Shown: positions 24,925 to 34,903, counted from the stretch's first letter. The stretch: 64,000 bases of DNA from Chitinophagaceae bacterium (GCA_947454155.1 CANGIT010000005.1:62001-126000); one strand, 5' to 3'. Program-made: numbers and translations. Notes: generated by a model from the sequence alone, not told the origin.

Positions 24925-26478
24925 ATGAATGTAATAATTTATAAGCGCGTCTCGACAGACGACCAAGCGGATAGAGGATTCAGTCTTCAACACCAAGAAG
25001 ATGTAATGAAAAAATGGTGTGAATTTAATAAACACACCATAGTCGGAATTTATACCGAAGACTATTCCGGTAAAACATTCGAAAGACCCGAGTGGAAGAA
25101 ATTGATGGAGTTCATCAAGAAAAACAAAAAAAGTGTTGATATGGTTTTGTGCAACCGATGGGACAGGTTCAGCAGAAATCAATATGATGCTATGACTACG
25201 ATTAAGGAACTTAATAAACTGGGTGTATCAGTCAACACTGTGGAGCAACCATTAGACCTTTCAATTCCTGACAGCAAGGTTTTATTAAGTATTTTTCTGG
25301 CTATACCAGAGATTGAAAATGATAAAAATTCTGATAGAACCACCGAAGGTTCACGAAGAGCAAGACTTGAAGGATGTTGGACAGGAACTGCTCCTTTCGG
25401 TTATCAAAACCATAGAACAATAGGTGATAAAAAATCAACACTCATTCCGTCCAAAGATTCAACATTGTTAATCCAAGTTTTTGAACGAATGTCAACCGGA
25501 AGTTATTCAGCAGAGGAAGTAAGAAGGTGGTTGAATAGTCAAGGGTTCAATATGAGTAAACAAACATTCCTCAACCTAATTCGTAACCCTGTTTACACTG
25601 GTAAGATTTTCATTAAAGCATGGAAGAAAGAACCTGAACAATTGGTAATGGGATTACACCCCCGATTAATCTCCGATGAATTATTCCAACGAGCAAACGA
25701 TGTCCTTCAAGGTCGTAAGAGAAATATGAAATTCCATGATGACAAAACTGATTTGTACCCCCTAAAAGGTCATTTGATGTGTCCTGTTCATGAAACTTCA
25801 TTAACCGCTTATGGTGCCAGAGGTGGTAGTGGTACAATTCATCATTATTACTTGTGTACCAAATGTGATAAGAAACAAAGACATCGTGTTGAGGATGTTC
25901 ATACAAGTATTGAGGGTGTTTTATCCAAAATATCTGTAACTGCATCCGCCATCAAAACACTATACAAAAGGATACTTGAAAAATTATTTGACCGGGAAGA
26001 CCTATCAAGGAAAAGTGACATTGAAAAATTGAGAAAGGAAATTGATAAGGTGGAAGGTCGTAAATCAAATCTACAGAAGAGACTACTTGATGAAGATATT
26101 ACCCCACAGGATTACCAAGAAATGAAGAAAGGGATTGATAAAGACCTTCTTTCATATAAGACCAAGTTGGAAGGTTTAACCCAAGGAATGACCCCTTATA
26201 AGAACTATATCAACAAGGAAATACCCATGATGGAAAACCTCCTGTTATTTTACAGGAAGTCCGATGGGAAGACCAAAAAGAAGATTCTTAATTGCATCTT
26301 TTCAGAAAAAGTCGTTTTGGAAAAAGGAAGAGTTGCAACTACCCCCTTCTCGATACCTGTTCAGGTTTTAATCAATGCCAGTAAGGTTTTGGAAGGTTCT
26401 GAAAATAAAAAAGAGGTCGTAAACGACCTCTTGTCCATTATGGCTCCCCCTGCTGGACTTGAACCAGCGACCCTCTGA
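24925..26478 (+). CDS. Large serine recombinase (integrase of the element)
   Basis: 517 residues. The resolvase domain has catalytic Ser10 (YKRVSTDDQ), CNRWDRFSRN at about 76-85 and EIENDKNSDRTTEGSRRAR at 129-147. The recombinase DNA-binding domain follows (GYQNHR onward, with RRWLNSQGFNMSKQTFLNLIRNPVYTGKI at 200-228). A zinc-ribbon domain comes next with Cys286, Cys311 and Cys314, then a coiled coil at about 355-410. It should integrate and excise the element. The last twelve residues (MAPPAGLEPATL) come from DNA of the tRNA-Asn gene read on the other strand, and a hairpin inside its 3' part acts as the tRNA terminator. The true ancestral stop may therefore have been different. Confidence 0.9.
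   Translation: MNVIIYKRVSTDDQADRGFSLQHQEDVMKKWCEFNKHTIVGIYTEDYSGKTFERPEWKKLMEFIKKNKKSVDMVLCNRWDRFSRNQYDAMTTIKELNKLGVSVNTVEQPLDLSIPDSKVLLSIFLAIPEIENDKNSDRTTEGSRRARLEGCWTGTAPFGYQNHRTIGDKKSTLIPSKDSTLLIQVFERMSTGSYSAEEVRRWLNSQGFNMSKQTFLNLIRNPVYTGKIFIKAWKKEPEQLVMGLHPRLISDELFQRANDVLQGRKRNMKFHDDKTDLYPLKGHLMCPVHETSLTAYGARGGSGTIHHYYLCTKCDKKQRHRVEDVHTSIEGVLSKISVTASAIKTLYKRILEKLFDREDLSRKSDIEKLRKEIDKVEGRKSNLQKRLLDEDITPQDYQEMKKGIDKDLLSYKTKLEGLTQGMTPYKNYINKEIPMMENLLLFYRKSDGKTKKKILNCIFSEKVVLEKGRVATTPFSIPVQVLINASKVLEGSENKKEVVNDLLSIMAPPAGLEPATL
26402..26432 (-). terminator. Terminator of tRNA-Asn, inside the recombinase coding region
   Basis: A perfect ten-base stem (AAGAGGTCGT at 26411-26420, ACGACCTCTT at 26423-26432) with a two-base gap is followed on the minus strand by a T-rich tract (26402-26410). 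It lies nine bases beyond the tRNA 3' end. Its shape and position match the terminator after the other tRNA in this window. Confidence 0.8.
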
Positions 26479-26517
26479 TTAACAGTCAGATGCTCTAACC
26501 AACTGAGCTAAGGAGGA
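26441..26517 (-). tRNA. tRNA-Asn (anticodon GTT)
   Basis: On the minus strand the acceptor arms TCCTCCT and AGGGGGA pair over seven bases with a G discriminator, and CCA is encoded. The D arm (AGCTCAGTTGGTTAGAGC), the anticodon loop with GTT and the T arm (GGTTCAAGTCC) are all present. Its 3' end faces the serine recombinase gene, so it is the likely integration target of the element. Confidence 0.95.
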
Positions 26518-26724
26518 ATATGTTCTTATTTTGCTTCCCTGTTCTCAATGTCTTTCAACTGAGTGCAGACGCTTCCGGTCTGCATCAAGACCAGCTTCGC
26601 TGCGTCTTGACTAAGGAGGAATATGTTCTTATTTTGCTTCCTTGTTCTCAATGTCTTTCAACTGAGTGCAGACGCTTCCGGTCTGCATCAAGACCAGCTT
26701 CGCTGCGTCTTGACTAAGGAGGAA
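26508..26724. repeat. 103-bp tandem repeat containing the tRNA-Asn 5' end
   Basis: Two copies (26508-26610 and 26611-26713) are identical except for one C/T difference, and a third partial copy of eleven bases follows. Each copy begins, on the plus strand, with CTAAGGAGGA, which is the first ten bases of the tRNA on the minus strand. Each copy contains two stem-loops: TGCAGAC/GTCTGCA with a seven-base loop, and a longer stem TCAAGAC-CAGC/GCTG-GTCTTGA with one bulged base. Confidence 0.85.
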
Positions 26725-26798
26725 AAATCTTTCCCTTTTTAAGGGGAGGCAAAAATACATTTTTTCACTATTCCAACAAACATCTTTTAAGAAAAAGA

Positions 26799-27140
26799 TT
26801 ACCGAAACAGACCTTTTTTTTCTTCAATGCCTAAAAATATTCCGTCTTCACGCTCTTTTATCGCATATGTTTTCAGAAAATAACCCTCTCCACTCACATT
26901 TCTGCCGTTTTCCATACTGAACTTATAGCGATGCAATGGACATACGATGTTGCCCAAAGCATCCAGATAACCAAAAGACATCCTCGCTCCTGCGTGCGGA
27001 CATTGATAAGCACAGGCCTTGATCTTTCCTTTTACCATGGCTACACAAATATCTTTGCCGCCTGCTTCCAATTCTGCCAGCTTATCAGGCCCATCCGGAA
27101 AAAGTTCAGCTGCACTTTCGGCTATTTTGTACCAGGTCAT
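26799..27140 (-). CDS. Rieske [2Fe-2S] ferredoxin-like protein
   Basis: 113 residues from the ATG at 27140 (MTWYKIAESA); the longer frame to 27230 reads into repeat DNA. The cluster-binding motifs are Cys47-Pro-His49 and Cys67-Pro-Leu-His70 (CPHAG and CPLHRYKF). This is the soluble Rieske ferredoxin type, similar to the electron-transfer component of dioxygenases or the small nitrite reductase subunit. The partner is unknown. It follows hflX, 123 bases away, on the same strand. Confidence 0.9.
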   Translation of the reverse strand: MTWYKIAESAAELFPDGPDKLAELEAGGKDICVAMVKGKIKACAYQCPHAGARMSFGYLDALGNIVCPLHRYKFSMENGRNVSGEGYFLKTYAIKEREDGIFLGIEEKKGLFR

Positions 27141-27262
27141 AATCAGGTTTAGAAAGTTAAGTGGGTTTGGTGGGTTTTGCAGGTTTGGTGGGGTTAGTGG
27201 ATTTGAGCAGCTTACATTTAATTTGAACATACGAAACTTACCAAACCCCTCAAACCTATTCT

Positions 27263-28456
27263 TTAATAAAAAAACTCCGCCTTGTAGGGATATCTGATCT
27301 GGTAAAGGTCTCTCACCTTATTGAGGATGGTTTGACGAAGCAAATCCAGATTTCGTTTCTCCGTTGCCGATACAAACACGCAATTGCCCTTGGTTTCTTC
27401 CTGCCATCTCTCTTTCAGCTCTCTTAAAATATCCTGCTTTACATCTTCTTCGAGCCATTCGTCAAAGGTCTGCTCTTCGTATTTGTCCATTTTGTTGAAA
27501 ATGGTAATGGTGGGTTTTTCGGCGCTGCCAATTTCAGCAAGTGTCTTGTTCACCACATTGTACTGGTCTTCGTATTGCGGATGCGAGATGTCGACTACGT
27601 GCAAAAGAATATCGGATTCTCTTACCTCATCCAGTGTACTTTTGAAACTTTCCACCAGATGATGGGGTAATTTACGGATGAACCCAACGGTATCGCTTAA
27701 GAGAAATGGTGTCTGCTCAAACACCACTTTACGGGTGGTGGTATCGAGCGTGGCAAACAGTTTGTTTTCGGCAAACACATCGCTTTTGCTCAGAACGGTC
27801 ATCAATGTTGATTTTCCCACATTGGTATAACCCACCAGCGCCACTCGGATGAACTCGCCTCTTTCTTTGCGCTGAGTGAACGCCTGTTTATCGATTTCGG
27901 CTAACCTTCTGCGTAAGAGCGCTATCTTGTCTTTCACAATTCTGCGGTCGGTTTCAATTTCGGTTTCACCGGGGCCTCTCGTTCCTACTCCACCACCCTG
28001 ACGTTCAAGGTGCTTCCACATACCTTTCAATCGGGGCAGGATATACTGGTATTGCGCCAGTTCCACCTGTGTTTTGGCTTGTGCGGTTTTGGCCCTGTTG
28101 GCAAAAATATCGAGAATGAGATCGCTGCGGTCGATGGTTTTTTTACCAATGGCTTTTTCTATGTTGATGATTTGTGCCCCAGTGAGCTCATCATCAAAAA
28201 TAACAATGTCGATATTGCCTTTGAGAGAGATGTATTGCTTGATTTCTTCCAGCTTGCCTTTGCCCAAGAATGTTTTACTGTCGGGGTGCTGTAATTTTTG
28301 TGTGAAGCGCTTTATGGTTTTGGCTCCTGCGGTTTCGGCCAGAAACTCGAGTTCATCGAGGTATTCTGTAACCTGCTGTTCGGTCTGGTCTTTTTGAATC
28401 AATCCAACCAGGATAGCTTGTTCTGCTTTTTCGGCTATTTTCTTTTTCTCAATCAA
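27263..28456 (-). CDS. hflX: GTPase HflX
   Basis: 397 residues. The N-terminal glycine-rich HflX domain contains SKTFLGKGKLEEI and the linker GTRGPGETEIETDRR. The GTPase domain has G1 GYTNVGKST, G3 DTVGF and G4 NKMD. HflX rescues stalled ribosomes or recycles hibernating ones during stress in other bacteria. It lies in a row of minus-strand genes with repeats in the flanking intergenic regions. Confidence 0.97.
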   Translation of the reverse strand: MIEKKKIAEKAEQAILVGLIQKDQTEQQVTEYLDELEFLAETAGAKTIKRFTQKLQHPDSKTFLGKGKLEEIKQYISLKGNIDIVIFDDELTGAQIINIEKAIGKKTIDRSDLILDIFANRAKTAQAKTQVELAQYQYILPRLKGMWKHLERQGGGVGTRGPGETEIETDRRIVKDKIALLRRRLAEIDKQAFTQRKERGEFIRVALVGYTNVGKSTLMTVLSKSDVFAENKLFATLDTTTRKVVFEQTPFLLSDTVGFIRKLPHHLVESFKSTLDEVRESDILLHVVDISHPQYEDQYNVVNKTLAEIGSAEKPTITIFNKMDKYEEQTFDEWLEEDVKQDILRELKERWQEETKGNCVFVSATEKRNLDLLRQTILNKVRDLYQIRYPYKAEFFY

Positions 28457-28556
28457 AACTTAAATGTTTGGTGGGTTTGATATGTTTGACGGGTCGCTTA
28501 TCAAAAAAATCAATCATCAACTTACAAAACATACGAAACTTACCCAACTGATAAAA

Positions 28557-29924
28557 TTACTTCCCTGCATTCTCTGCCACCTTCACCCATTTCTGAATGG
28601 AAGGGCAGTTGCGGTACTCTTCGTCTATCATGATGTAGTAGTTGCGAATCTTGCTGTTGAACCACTTTTCTATTTCACCTTCTTTCTTTTGTTCCAGCGC
28701 ACGTTGCGCAACTTTATTATAATCGTCTTTGAGATTTTCGCGGTGTGGTTCTGTTTTGGTTTTCAGGTATAAGATACGGGCACCTTTTTTTCCTCTTTCG
28801 TCGGTATAGTCCATCGGTTGTGAAAACTCACCTACTTTAAGATCTTTCAATTTTACCACGAGGTCTTTATCCAATTGATCGATGGTTAAAAATGTGCCAC
28901 TGCTGCCCTGAATCATCCCTGCAGTAAACTTGCTTTGTTCATCGTCGCTGTACCTGGATACGGCCGATCCAAACTCTAATGTACCTGCAATCAGTTTGGC
29001 GCGAATACTGTCGAGTTTTTCTTTGGCGGCTTTTAGTTCGTATTGGGTGATTTGAGGAATTCTGAGGATATGGCGAACCACGGCATCGTCGCCCAATCGG
29101 CTCACCAGCTGAATGATATGATAACCGAATCTGGTTTTAAATGGATTGGAAATCTGTCCTTCTTTCAGCAAAAAAGCTTTAGACATCCAAAGCGGATCCA
29201 TCTCTTTTGAATTTCTGTTGATCTCGTACATACCGCCTCTTTCCTTGCTGCCCGGATCTTCGGAATAGATGGCTGCCATGCTGGCAAAATCTTTTTTTCC
29301 GGATTCTATTTGCTTCTTGATGTCGTTGAGTTGTTCGATGCAATACATCTCAACGTCATGACTGGCTTTCGGATAGATTACAATCTGACCCACCTCCACT
29401 TCCGTTTCGTAAAAAGGCAAACTGTCTTTGGGAGTGCTTTCGAAATAATTTTTTACTTCGTTGGGGGTTATCTTGATACCTTCCACAATCTTGCTGCGCA
29501 TGGCAGAAGAGAGTTTTTGTTCCTTAAAACTTTCTTTGAAATCTTCTTTAAGCTGGTAGAGTGATTTTCCGGCGATACGCTCCACCTCATCTTTTGAACC
29601 ATACTGGCTGATGAAGTAACGGATGCGATTGTCAATCTCTGCCTCCACCTCTTCATCGGTCACCGGCAAAGAATCTTTTTCTGCCTGAAGCACAAGTGCT
29701 TTCACCCCCAGAAATTGTTCAAGACTCAAACACCTCACATCAGCAGGGATGTCGATGCCCTGACGCTGCATGTCCAAAATGGTGTTGTCGATATCACTTT
29801 TCAGAATGATCTTGTTTCCAACAATGGCAATGATTTTATCGGCCACCACTTTTTTGGGCTGTGCCCAGGCGGATACAAAAATGAAAAGCAGCGGTAATAC
29901 TATTCCTGTTATTTTTAAATTCAT
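28557..29924 (-). CDS. SurA-like periplasmic peptidyl-prolyl isomerase
   Basis: 455 residues with a signal peptide (cleavage probably after SAWA at residue 21). It then has a SurA-type N-terminal chaperone domain (ADKIIAIVGNKIILKSDID) and two parvulin (PpiC) domains (about 175-275, including FGYHIIQLVSR, and about 280-385, which is less well conserved). It assists folding of outer-membrane proteins. It lies upstream of hflX on the same strand. Confidence 0.9.
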   Translation of the reverse strand: MNLKITGIVLPLLFIFVSAWAQPKKVVADKIIAIVGNKIILKSDIDNTILDMQRQGIDIPADVRCLSLEQFLGVKALVLQAEKDSLPVTDEEVEAEIDNRIRYFISQYGSKDEVERIAGKSLYQLKEDFKESFKEQKLSSAMRSKIVEGIKITPNEVKNYFESTPKDSLPFYETEVEVGQIVIYPKASHDVEMYCIEQLNDIKKQIESGKKDFASMAAIYSEDPGSKERGGMYEINRNSKEMDPLWMSKAFLLKEGQISNPFKTRFGYHIIQLVSRLGDDAVVRHILRIPQITQYELKAAKEKLDSIRAKLIAGTLEFGSAVSRYSDDEQSKFTAGMIQGSSGTFLTIDQLDKDLVVKLKDLKVGEFSQPMDYTDERGKKGARILYLKTKTEPHRENLKDDYNKVAQRALEQKKEGEIEKWFNSKIRNYYIMIDEEYRNCPSIQKWVKVAENAGK

Positions 29925-30121
29925 ACTGATTGTTTGAACGGTTTATCTGCAAAGCCGCCAAAATTAAATCCGTCGAATCACCGGAGTAAAGTTCCGATGG
30001 TCAATTAACAAAAGATTCTAAATATCTTTAAATGGTTTGGTAAGTTTTGTAGGTTGAGAAAGTTTCGTACTCCTACCCACCTAAAAAACTTACCAAACGC
30101 ATGTAACCTTTTACACCCTTC

Positions 30122-32881
30122 TTATAACGTCCTCTTCACTTCCACTTCTTCAAACGCCTCAACGATATCTCCGATTTTCAGGTCGTTATAATTTCTGATC
30201 ACCAAACCACATTCCATACCTGAGGTCACTTCCTTAACGTCGTCGCGGAAACGCTTTAAGCTGCCCAGCTCGCCGGTGAAGATGACGATACCATCGCGTA
30301 CCAAACGGATGCGGTTGTTTCTGGCAATTTTTCCGTCGAGTACCTGACAGCCGGCCACCGTGGCCTTGTCGAAGCGGTAGGTTTCCCTGATTTCCACATT
30401 GGCCAGAATTTTCTCTTCCACAGTGGGTTCGAGCATACCTTCCATCGCACTTCTGATTTCTTCGATGGCGTTATAGATGATGGAGTACAGTTTGATCTGG
30501 ATGGATTCGTTTTCAGCCAGTCTTGCCGCCTGAATTGATGGACGCACATTGAAACCAATAATGATGGCATCTGATGCGTTAGCCAGCGTTACATCACTTT
30601 CGGTAATGGCACCCACAGCTTTATGAATCACTTTCACCACAATCTCTTCAGTACTGAGTTTTTGCAATGAATCGCTCAAGGCTTCCACAGAACCATCCAC
30701 GTCACCTTTGATGATCACATTCAACTCTTTGAAATTACCCAATGCCAAACGACGACCAATCTCATCGAGGGTAATGTGCTTTTTAGCGCGCATACCTTGT
30801 TCACGCAAAATCTGTCCGCGTTTGTAGGCCGTTTCTCTTGCATCAGCTTCATCTTCAAAAACTTTGAAGGTTTCGCCCGCCTGAGGAGCACCGTTCAAAC
30901 CGAGTATCAATACCGGTGTTGAAGGTGGTGCAGATTCCACACGCTGGTTACGTTCGTTCATCATGGCTTTCACCTTACCGAAGAACTGACCGGAAACGAT
31001 CATGTCGCCTTGGTTCAGTGTTCCATTTTGAACAAGAATAGTGGCCACATAGCCTCTTCCCTTGTCGAGCGAGGCCTCAATGATGGTACCGGAAGCCTGT
31101 TTGTTGGGATTGGCTTTCAGTTCCAGCATATCAGTTTCCAGCAATATTTTTTCGAGCAATAAATCGATGTTGAGGCCTTTTTTGGCACTGATTTCCTGAC
31201 TTTGGAATTTACCGCCCCAGCTTTCCACCAGGATGTTCATTCCCGCCAGTTGTTCTTTGATTTTTTCGGGATTGGCGCCGTCTTTGTCCATTTTGTTGAT
31301 GGCGAAAATCATTGGAACGCCTGCGGCCTGTGCATGGGAAATGGCCTCCTTGGTTTGAGGCATCACCGCATCATCCGCTGCCACTACGATTACCGCGATA
31401 TCGGTCACCTTGGCACCACGGGCACGCATAGCCGTAAACGCTTCGTGACCCGGTGTATCGAGGAAGGTGATGGCTCTGCCGCTGGGCAGAGTTACTTCAT
31501 ACGCACCGATATGCTGCGTGATACCACCGGCCTCACCGGCTATCACATTCGTATGTCTGATGTAATCGAGCAAGGATGTTTTACCGTGATCCACGTGACC
31601 CATGATGGTAACGATAGGCGGACGGGCTTCCATATCATTCGGATCATCTTCATCTTCTTCCACTTCCATTTCTGCAGCATCATCCACACCAATGAATTCT
31701 ACTTCATAATTGAATTCACTGGCTACCAATTCAATCACATCCGCTTCCAGACGCTGATTGATGGACACCATGATACCGAGGTTCATACACTTGCTGATGA
31801 TATCGGCAAAACTCACATCCATCAAACCGGCCAGCTCACTCACCGATATGAACTCGGTCACCTGCAGTTTGTTGCTGCCTTCGGCGCCTTCGTTCATCTG
31901 ATCGGCCATCTCTTCTCTCTTGGCCTTTCTGTATTTGGCTTTCAGGCTCTTTCCTCTGCCACCCGCTCCGGCCAGTTTGGCCTGCGTTTGACGGAGTTTT
32001 TCCTGAATTTCTTTTTCATCAATAATCTTATCTTCTTTTTTGGCACCCGGTTTTTGGAATCGGTTACCACCTCCGCCTTGCTGTTGACCACCTCTCTGTG
32101 GTCCTCTGCTGTCGGGGATAGCTTTAGTACCACGCTGAGGAGTTCCATCAGGTTTTTTCTGGATGGGGATGCGCTTGCGTTTGTGCTTTTCGTCGAGTGA
32201 TTCTTTTTTAGGACGCGTGTCGCTGTCTACCGGCAATTCGATTTTTCCTAAAATTTTAGGCCCCGTCAGTTTCTGAGCCTGAATGTTTTCAATCATCGGA
32301 GGAGCTGCCGGCTCTTCTTTAGGCGCTTCCTGTTTTACTGGCTCTTCTACTTTGGGTGCCGGTGGTTCAGGAACTACTTCTTTCTCTTCTGCCTCTGTTT
32401 TCTTTTTTCCCTTTTTGGGTCGGGTTGAAGAATCGATACTGTCCAGGTCAATTTTATCCAGAATTTTCAGCCCTTCAATTTCAGGCGCATCAATTTTGGA
32501 GATGGCTATTTCAGCAGCTTTAGGCTCTTCTTCCACCGGAGGCACCACTGGTGCTACTGGCTCTGGAACCGGTTCGGGCTTAACCTCTGCCTTTGGCTTC
32601 TCTTCTTTCTTTTTGAAAGACAAATCCTCTTCATCTTTCTTCTTCTTGGTTTCGGATCCCGCTCCTTTGGGAAGGTCAAGCTGCTCGGCTTTTTGACGTG
32701 CAGCCTTATCCTGCTGGAATTCATCCTGCAGCACACGGTACATGGCTTCTGAAAGCTTTGCGGTAGGTTTGAGGTCGTCGGCACTGAAATTCTTGGATAC
32801 CAGAAATTCAATCAGCGTGTTGGTGCCGATGTTGAATTCCTTGGCCGCAGCCATCAACCTGGGAGTGTTTACTTCTGACAT
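30122..32881 (-). CDS. infB: Translation initiation factor IF-2
   Basis: 919 residues from the ATG at 32881 ([19 protein letters not shown]), the usual Bacteroidota start; an upstream ATG at 32905 is less likely. A long charged, Pro/Lys/Glu-rich N-terminal region (about residues 70-310) precedes the GTPase domain with [20 protein letters not shown] and NKMD. Domains II to IV follow and bind fMet-tRNA. It is part of the rimP-nusA-infB operon. Confidence 0.98.
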   Translation of the reverse strand: MSEVNTPRLMAAAKEFNIGTNTLIEFLVSKNFSADDLKPTAKLSEAMYRVLQDEFQQDKAARQKAEQLDLPKGAGSETKKKKDEEDLSFKKKEEKPKAEVKPEPVPEPVAPVVPPVEEEPKAAEIAISKIDAPEIEGLKILDKIDLDSIDSSTRPKKGKKKTEAEEKEVVPEPPAPKVEEPVKQEAPKEEPAAPPMIENIQAQKLTGPKILGKIELPVDSDTRPKKESLDEKHKRKRIPIQKKPDGTPQRGTKAIPDSRGPQRGGQQQGGGGNRFQKPGAKKEDKIIDEKEIQEKLRQTQAKLAGAGGRGKSLKAKYRKAKREEMADQMNEGAEGSNKLQVTEFISVSELAGLMDVSFADIISKCMNLGIMVSINQRLEADVIELVASEFNYEVEFIGVDDAAEMEVEEDEDDPNDMEARPPIVTIMGHVDHGKTSLLDYIRHTNVIAGEAGGITQHIGAYEVTLPSGRAITFLDTPGHEAFTAMRARGAKVTDIAVIVVAADDAVMPQTKEAISHAQAAGVPMIFAINKMDKDGANPEKIKEQLAGMNILVESWGGKFQSQEISAKKGLNIDLLLEKILLETDMLELKANPNKQASGTIIEASLDKGRGYVATILVQNGTLNQGDMIVSGQFFGKVKAMMNERNQRVESAPPSTPVLILGLNGAPQAGETFKVFEDEADARETAYKRGQILREQGMRAKKHITLDEIGRRLALGNFKELNVIIKGDVDGSVEALSDSLQKLSTEEIVVKVIHKAVGAITESDVTLANASDAIIIGFNVRPSIQAARLAENESIQIKLYSIIYNAIEEIRSAMEGMLEPTVEEKILANVEIRETYRFDKATVAGCQVLDGKIARNNRIRLVRDGIVIFTGELGSLKRFRDDVKEVTSGMECGLVIRNYNDLKIGDIVEAFEEVEVKRTL

Positions 32882-32965
32882 TCTTTTGTTCATCCCGAAA
32901 AGCATCGCCTCGGGATCATTACTTTAATGGTTAAAAATCTGATTGTGATCTCTGTCACAGATCTT

Positions 32966-34216
32966 TTATTCTCTTTCGAATTCTTCCTGCAGAATTCTTC
33001 TGATATCTGTAATTGTTTCTTTTTCCAGATCCGTTCTTCTTTCGAGTTCTTCCGCTGTAAGGTCGAGCACCGAGCGGGCGGTATCGCAACCCACACGCTT
33101 CAGTTCATCGATGATCCATGATTCGATTTCATCGCTGAATTCTTCCAGATCGATATCAAATCCGTCTTCTTCTCCTTCATTGTCGCGGAATACATCAATT
33201 TCAAAACCGGTCAGTTCGCAGGCCAGTTTGATGTTCACCCCACGGCGACCGATAGCCAACGACACCTGATCGGGCTTGAGGAAAACATTGGCGTGTTTCT
33301 TTTCTGTATCCATTTCGATGCTGGTGATCTTGGCGGGCGTCAGCGAACGCTGAATCAGCAATTGTGTGTTGGCCGTCCAATTGATCACATCGATATTTTC
33401 ATTTTTCAATTCTCTAACGATACCGTGTATACGGCTTCCTTTCATACCCACACAAGCGCCCACCGGATCTATTCTGTCGTCGTAGCTTTCCACCGCCACT
33501 TTGGCTCTTTCTCCTGGATCGCGTACAATCTTTTTGACTACGATAAGGCCGTCAAAAATTTCAGGCACTTCTATTTCGAGTAACTTTTCGAGGAAGGACG
33601 GACTGGTACGGGAAAGGATGATCACCGCCTGGCTGTTTTTCAATTCCACTTTTTTCACCACCGCACGAACGGTTTCGCCTTTTTTGAAATAATCGCTTGG
33701 AATCTGCTCTGATTTCGGCAACAACATTTCATTGCCATCCTCATCCAGAATCAACACTTCTTTTTTCCAAACCTGATAGATTTCACCACTTACGATTTCG
33801 CCTACACGATCTTCATATTTCTTGATGAGCACATTCTTTTTCAAATCGTTGATACGGGCCGCCAGCGTTTGTTTGCCGGCCAAAATGGCTCTTCTGCCAA
33901 ACTCTTTCTGGATGTCCACCTCTTCGTACAACTCTTCCCCAACCTGATAATCGGGTTCAATTTTAATGGCATCTTTATATTCGATTTCAGTGAGCGTGTT
34001 GTACAGGTCATCATCTTCCACAATGGTTCTTCTGCGGAAAATTTCGAGATCCCCTTTCTGGTCGTTTACGATAACGTCGAAATTGTCGTCGCTGCCGTAT
34101 TTTTTACGGATCAATGTTTTGAAAACATCCTCCATCACTTTCATGAGCGTAGGACGATCAATACCTTCCGCTTCTTTGAATTCCTGAAAAGATTCTATCA
34201 AGTTAATGCTTGCCAT
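32966..34216 (-). CDS. nusA: Transcription termination/antitermination factor NusA
   Basis: 416 residues. An N-terminal RNA-polymerase-binding domain is followed by an S1 domain (about 130-205), two KH domains (around 225-345, with VGACVGMKGSRIHGIVREL and AIGRRGVNIKLA) and a short C-terminal helical domain that is acidic. It lies between rimP and infB on the minus strand, as in most bacteria. Confidence 0.97.
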   Translation of the reverse strand: MASINLIESFQEFKEAEGIDRPTLMKVMEDVFKTLIRKKYGSDDNFDVIVNDQKGDLEIFRRRTIVEDDDLYNTLTEIEYKDAIKIEPDYQVGEELYEEVDIQKEFGRRAILAGKQTLAARINDLKKNVLIKKYEDRVGEIVSGEIYQVWKKEVLILDEDGNEMLLPKSEQIPSDYFKKGETVRAVVKKVELKNSQAVIILSRTSPSFLEKLLEIEVPEIFDGLIVVKKIVRDPGERAKVAVESYDDRIDPVGACVGMKGSRIHGIVRELKNENIDVINWTANTQLLIQRSLTPAKITSIEMDTEKKHANVFLKPDQVSLAIGRRGVNIKLACELTGFEIDVFRDNEGEEDGFDIDLEEFSDEIESWIIDELKRVGCDTARSVLDLTAEELERRTDLEKETITDIRRILQEEFERE

Positions 34217-34250
34217 ATCTCTCGCCGGATTATTTCCTGTTAGTTGAGGG

Positions 34251-34271
34251 CCCCGCCGGCAGGGGTTTTTT
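34251..34271. terminator. GC-rich hairpin in the rimP-nusA gap
   Basis: CCCC (34251-34254) and GGGG (34262-34265) enclose GCCGGCA and are followed on the plus strand by six T. It looks like a plus-strand terminator, but no plus-strand gene precedes it. On the minus strand it lies in the nusA leader and may act as an RNA structure there. Confidence 0.4.
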
Positions 34272-34279
34272 ATGGTGAA

Positions 34280-34744
34280 TTAAAATTTTATCTGAACTTT
34301 CGTTTGTTTGATGTCTGAGTAAGGAATGTCCAACACATGATTTACAGCCTTCTTACCTTTTCCTTCGGTGTATTCCAGCACTATTTTCTCATCCGTCACT
34401 TCAGTCATGGTACCTTCTTTTTTAGTACCGTCCTGCATCTGCACTTCTACATTTCTGCCTTTGTTTTTCAAGTACTGACGATGAAGTTTAAGCGGTTCAT
34501 CTATGCCCGGACTGGACACTTCCAATGAGAAATCACCATCCGGGTAGAGGGCAGCCTCTTCCATCATTTTATAGAGCGCTCTGTTGATCTTGATACACTT
34601 TTCAATACCGAGACCGCCATCGGCATCCAGATAGATTTTGATGTTGTTGGTGGGTTTCACTTTCATGTCCACCAGAAAAACATCGCCTTCCATCAGCGAT
34701 TCGAGCATTTTTTTTACCGTTTCGAGTGCGTTGTCGTTTGTCAT
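34280..34744 (-). CDS. rimP: Ribosome maturation factor RimP
   Basis: 154 residues from the ATG at 34744 (MTNDNALETVKKMLESLM). The frame runs to 34870, but the extension lacks family character. The central motif YPDGDFSLEVSSPGIDEPLK is the RimP signature, and the C-terminal Sm-like barrel (EVQMQDGTKKEGTMTEV) follows. It is needed for 30S maturation and heads the rimP-nusA-infB operon. Confidence 0.95.
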   Translation of the reverse strand: MTNDNALETVKKMLESLMEGDVFLVDMKVKPTNNIKIYLDADGGLGIEKCIKINRALYKMMEEAALYPDGDFSLEVSSPGIDEPLKLHRQYLKNKGRNVEVQMQDGTKKEGTMTEVTDEKIVLEYTEGKGKKAVNHVLDIPYSDIKQTKVQIKF

Positions 34745-34903
34745 ATCACTGGTAAGAAAAGAAGAAGGGAACGCTTCCGTCCCCTTCATTGTTTCACTTT
34801 CTGATGCAAATATAAGCCGCATGGGCTTATTGGCCAAAGCTTTTCTTTCCTTTTGAAAAAAATAACACATGAATGTATCATCTCGTTATAACTTTGCCTC
34901 ACT

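Noticed and set aside
26520..26717. Open frame across the 103-bp repeat
   Set aside because: It only reads repeat DNA twice in the same frame order and has no recognisable domain.
27141..27230. N-terminal extension of the Rieske protein
   Set aside because: The extra residues come from the intergenic repeat and are not conserved in this family.
31202..32200. Long open frame (332 residues) opposite infB
   Set aside because: It is the reverse of the real infB coding strand, has no family match and the composition expected from a mirror frame.
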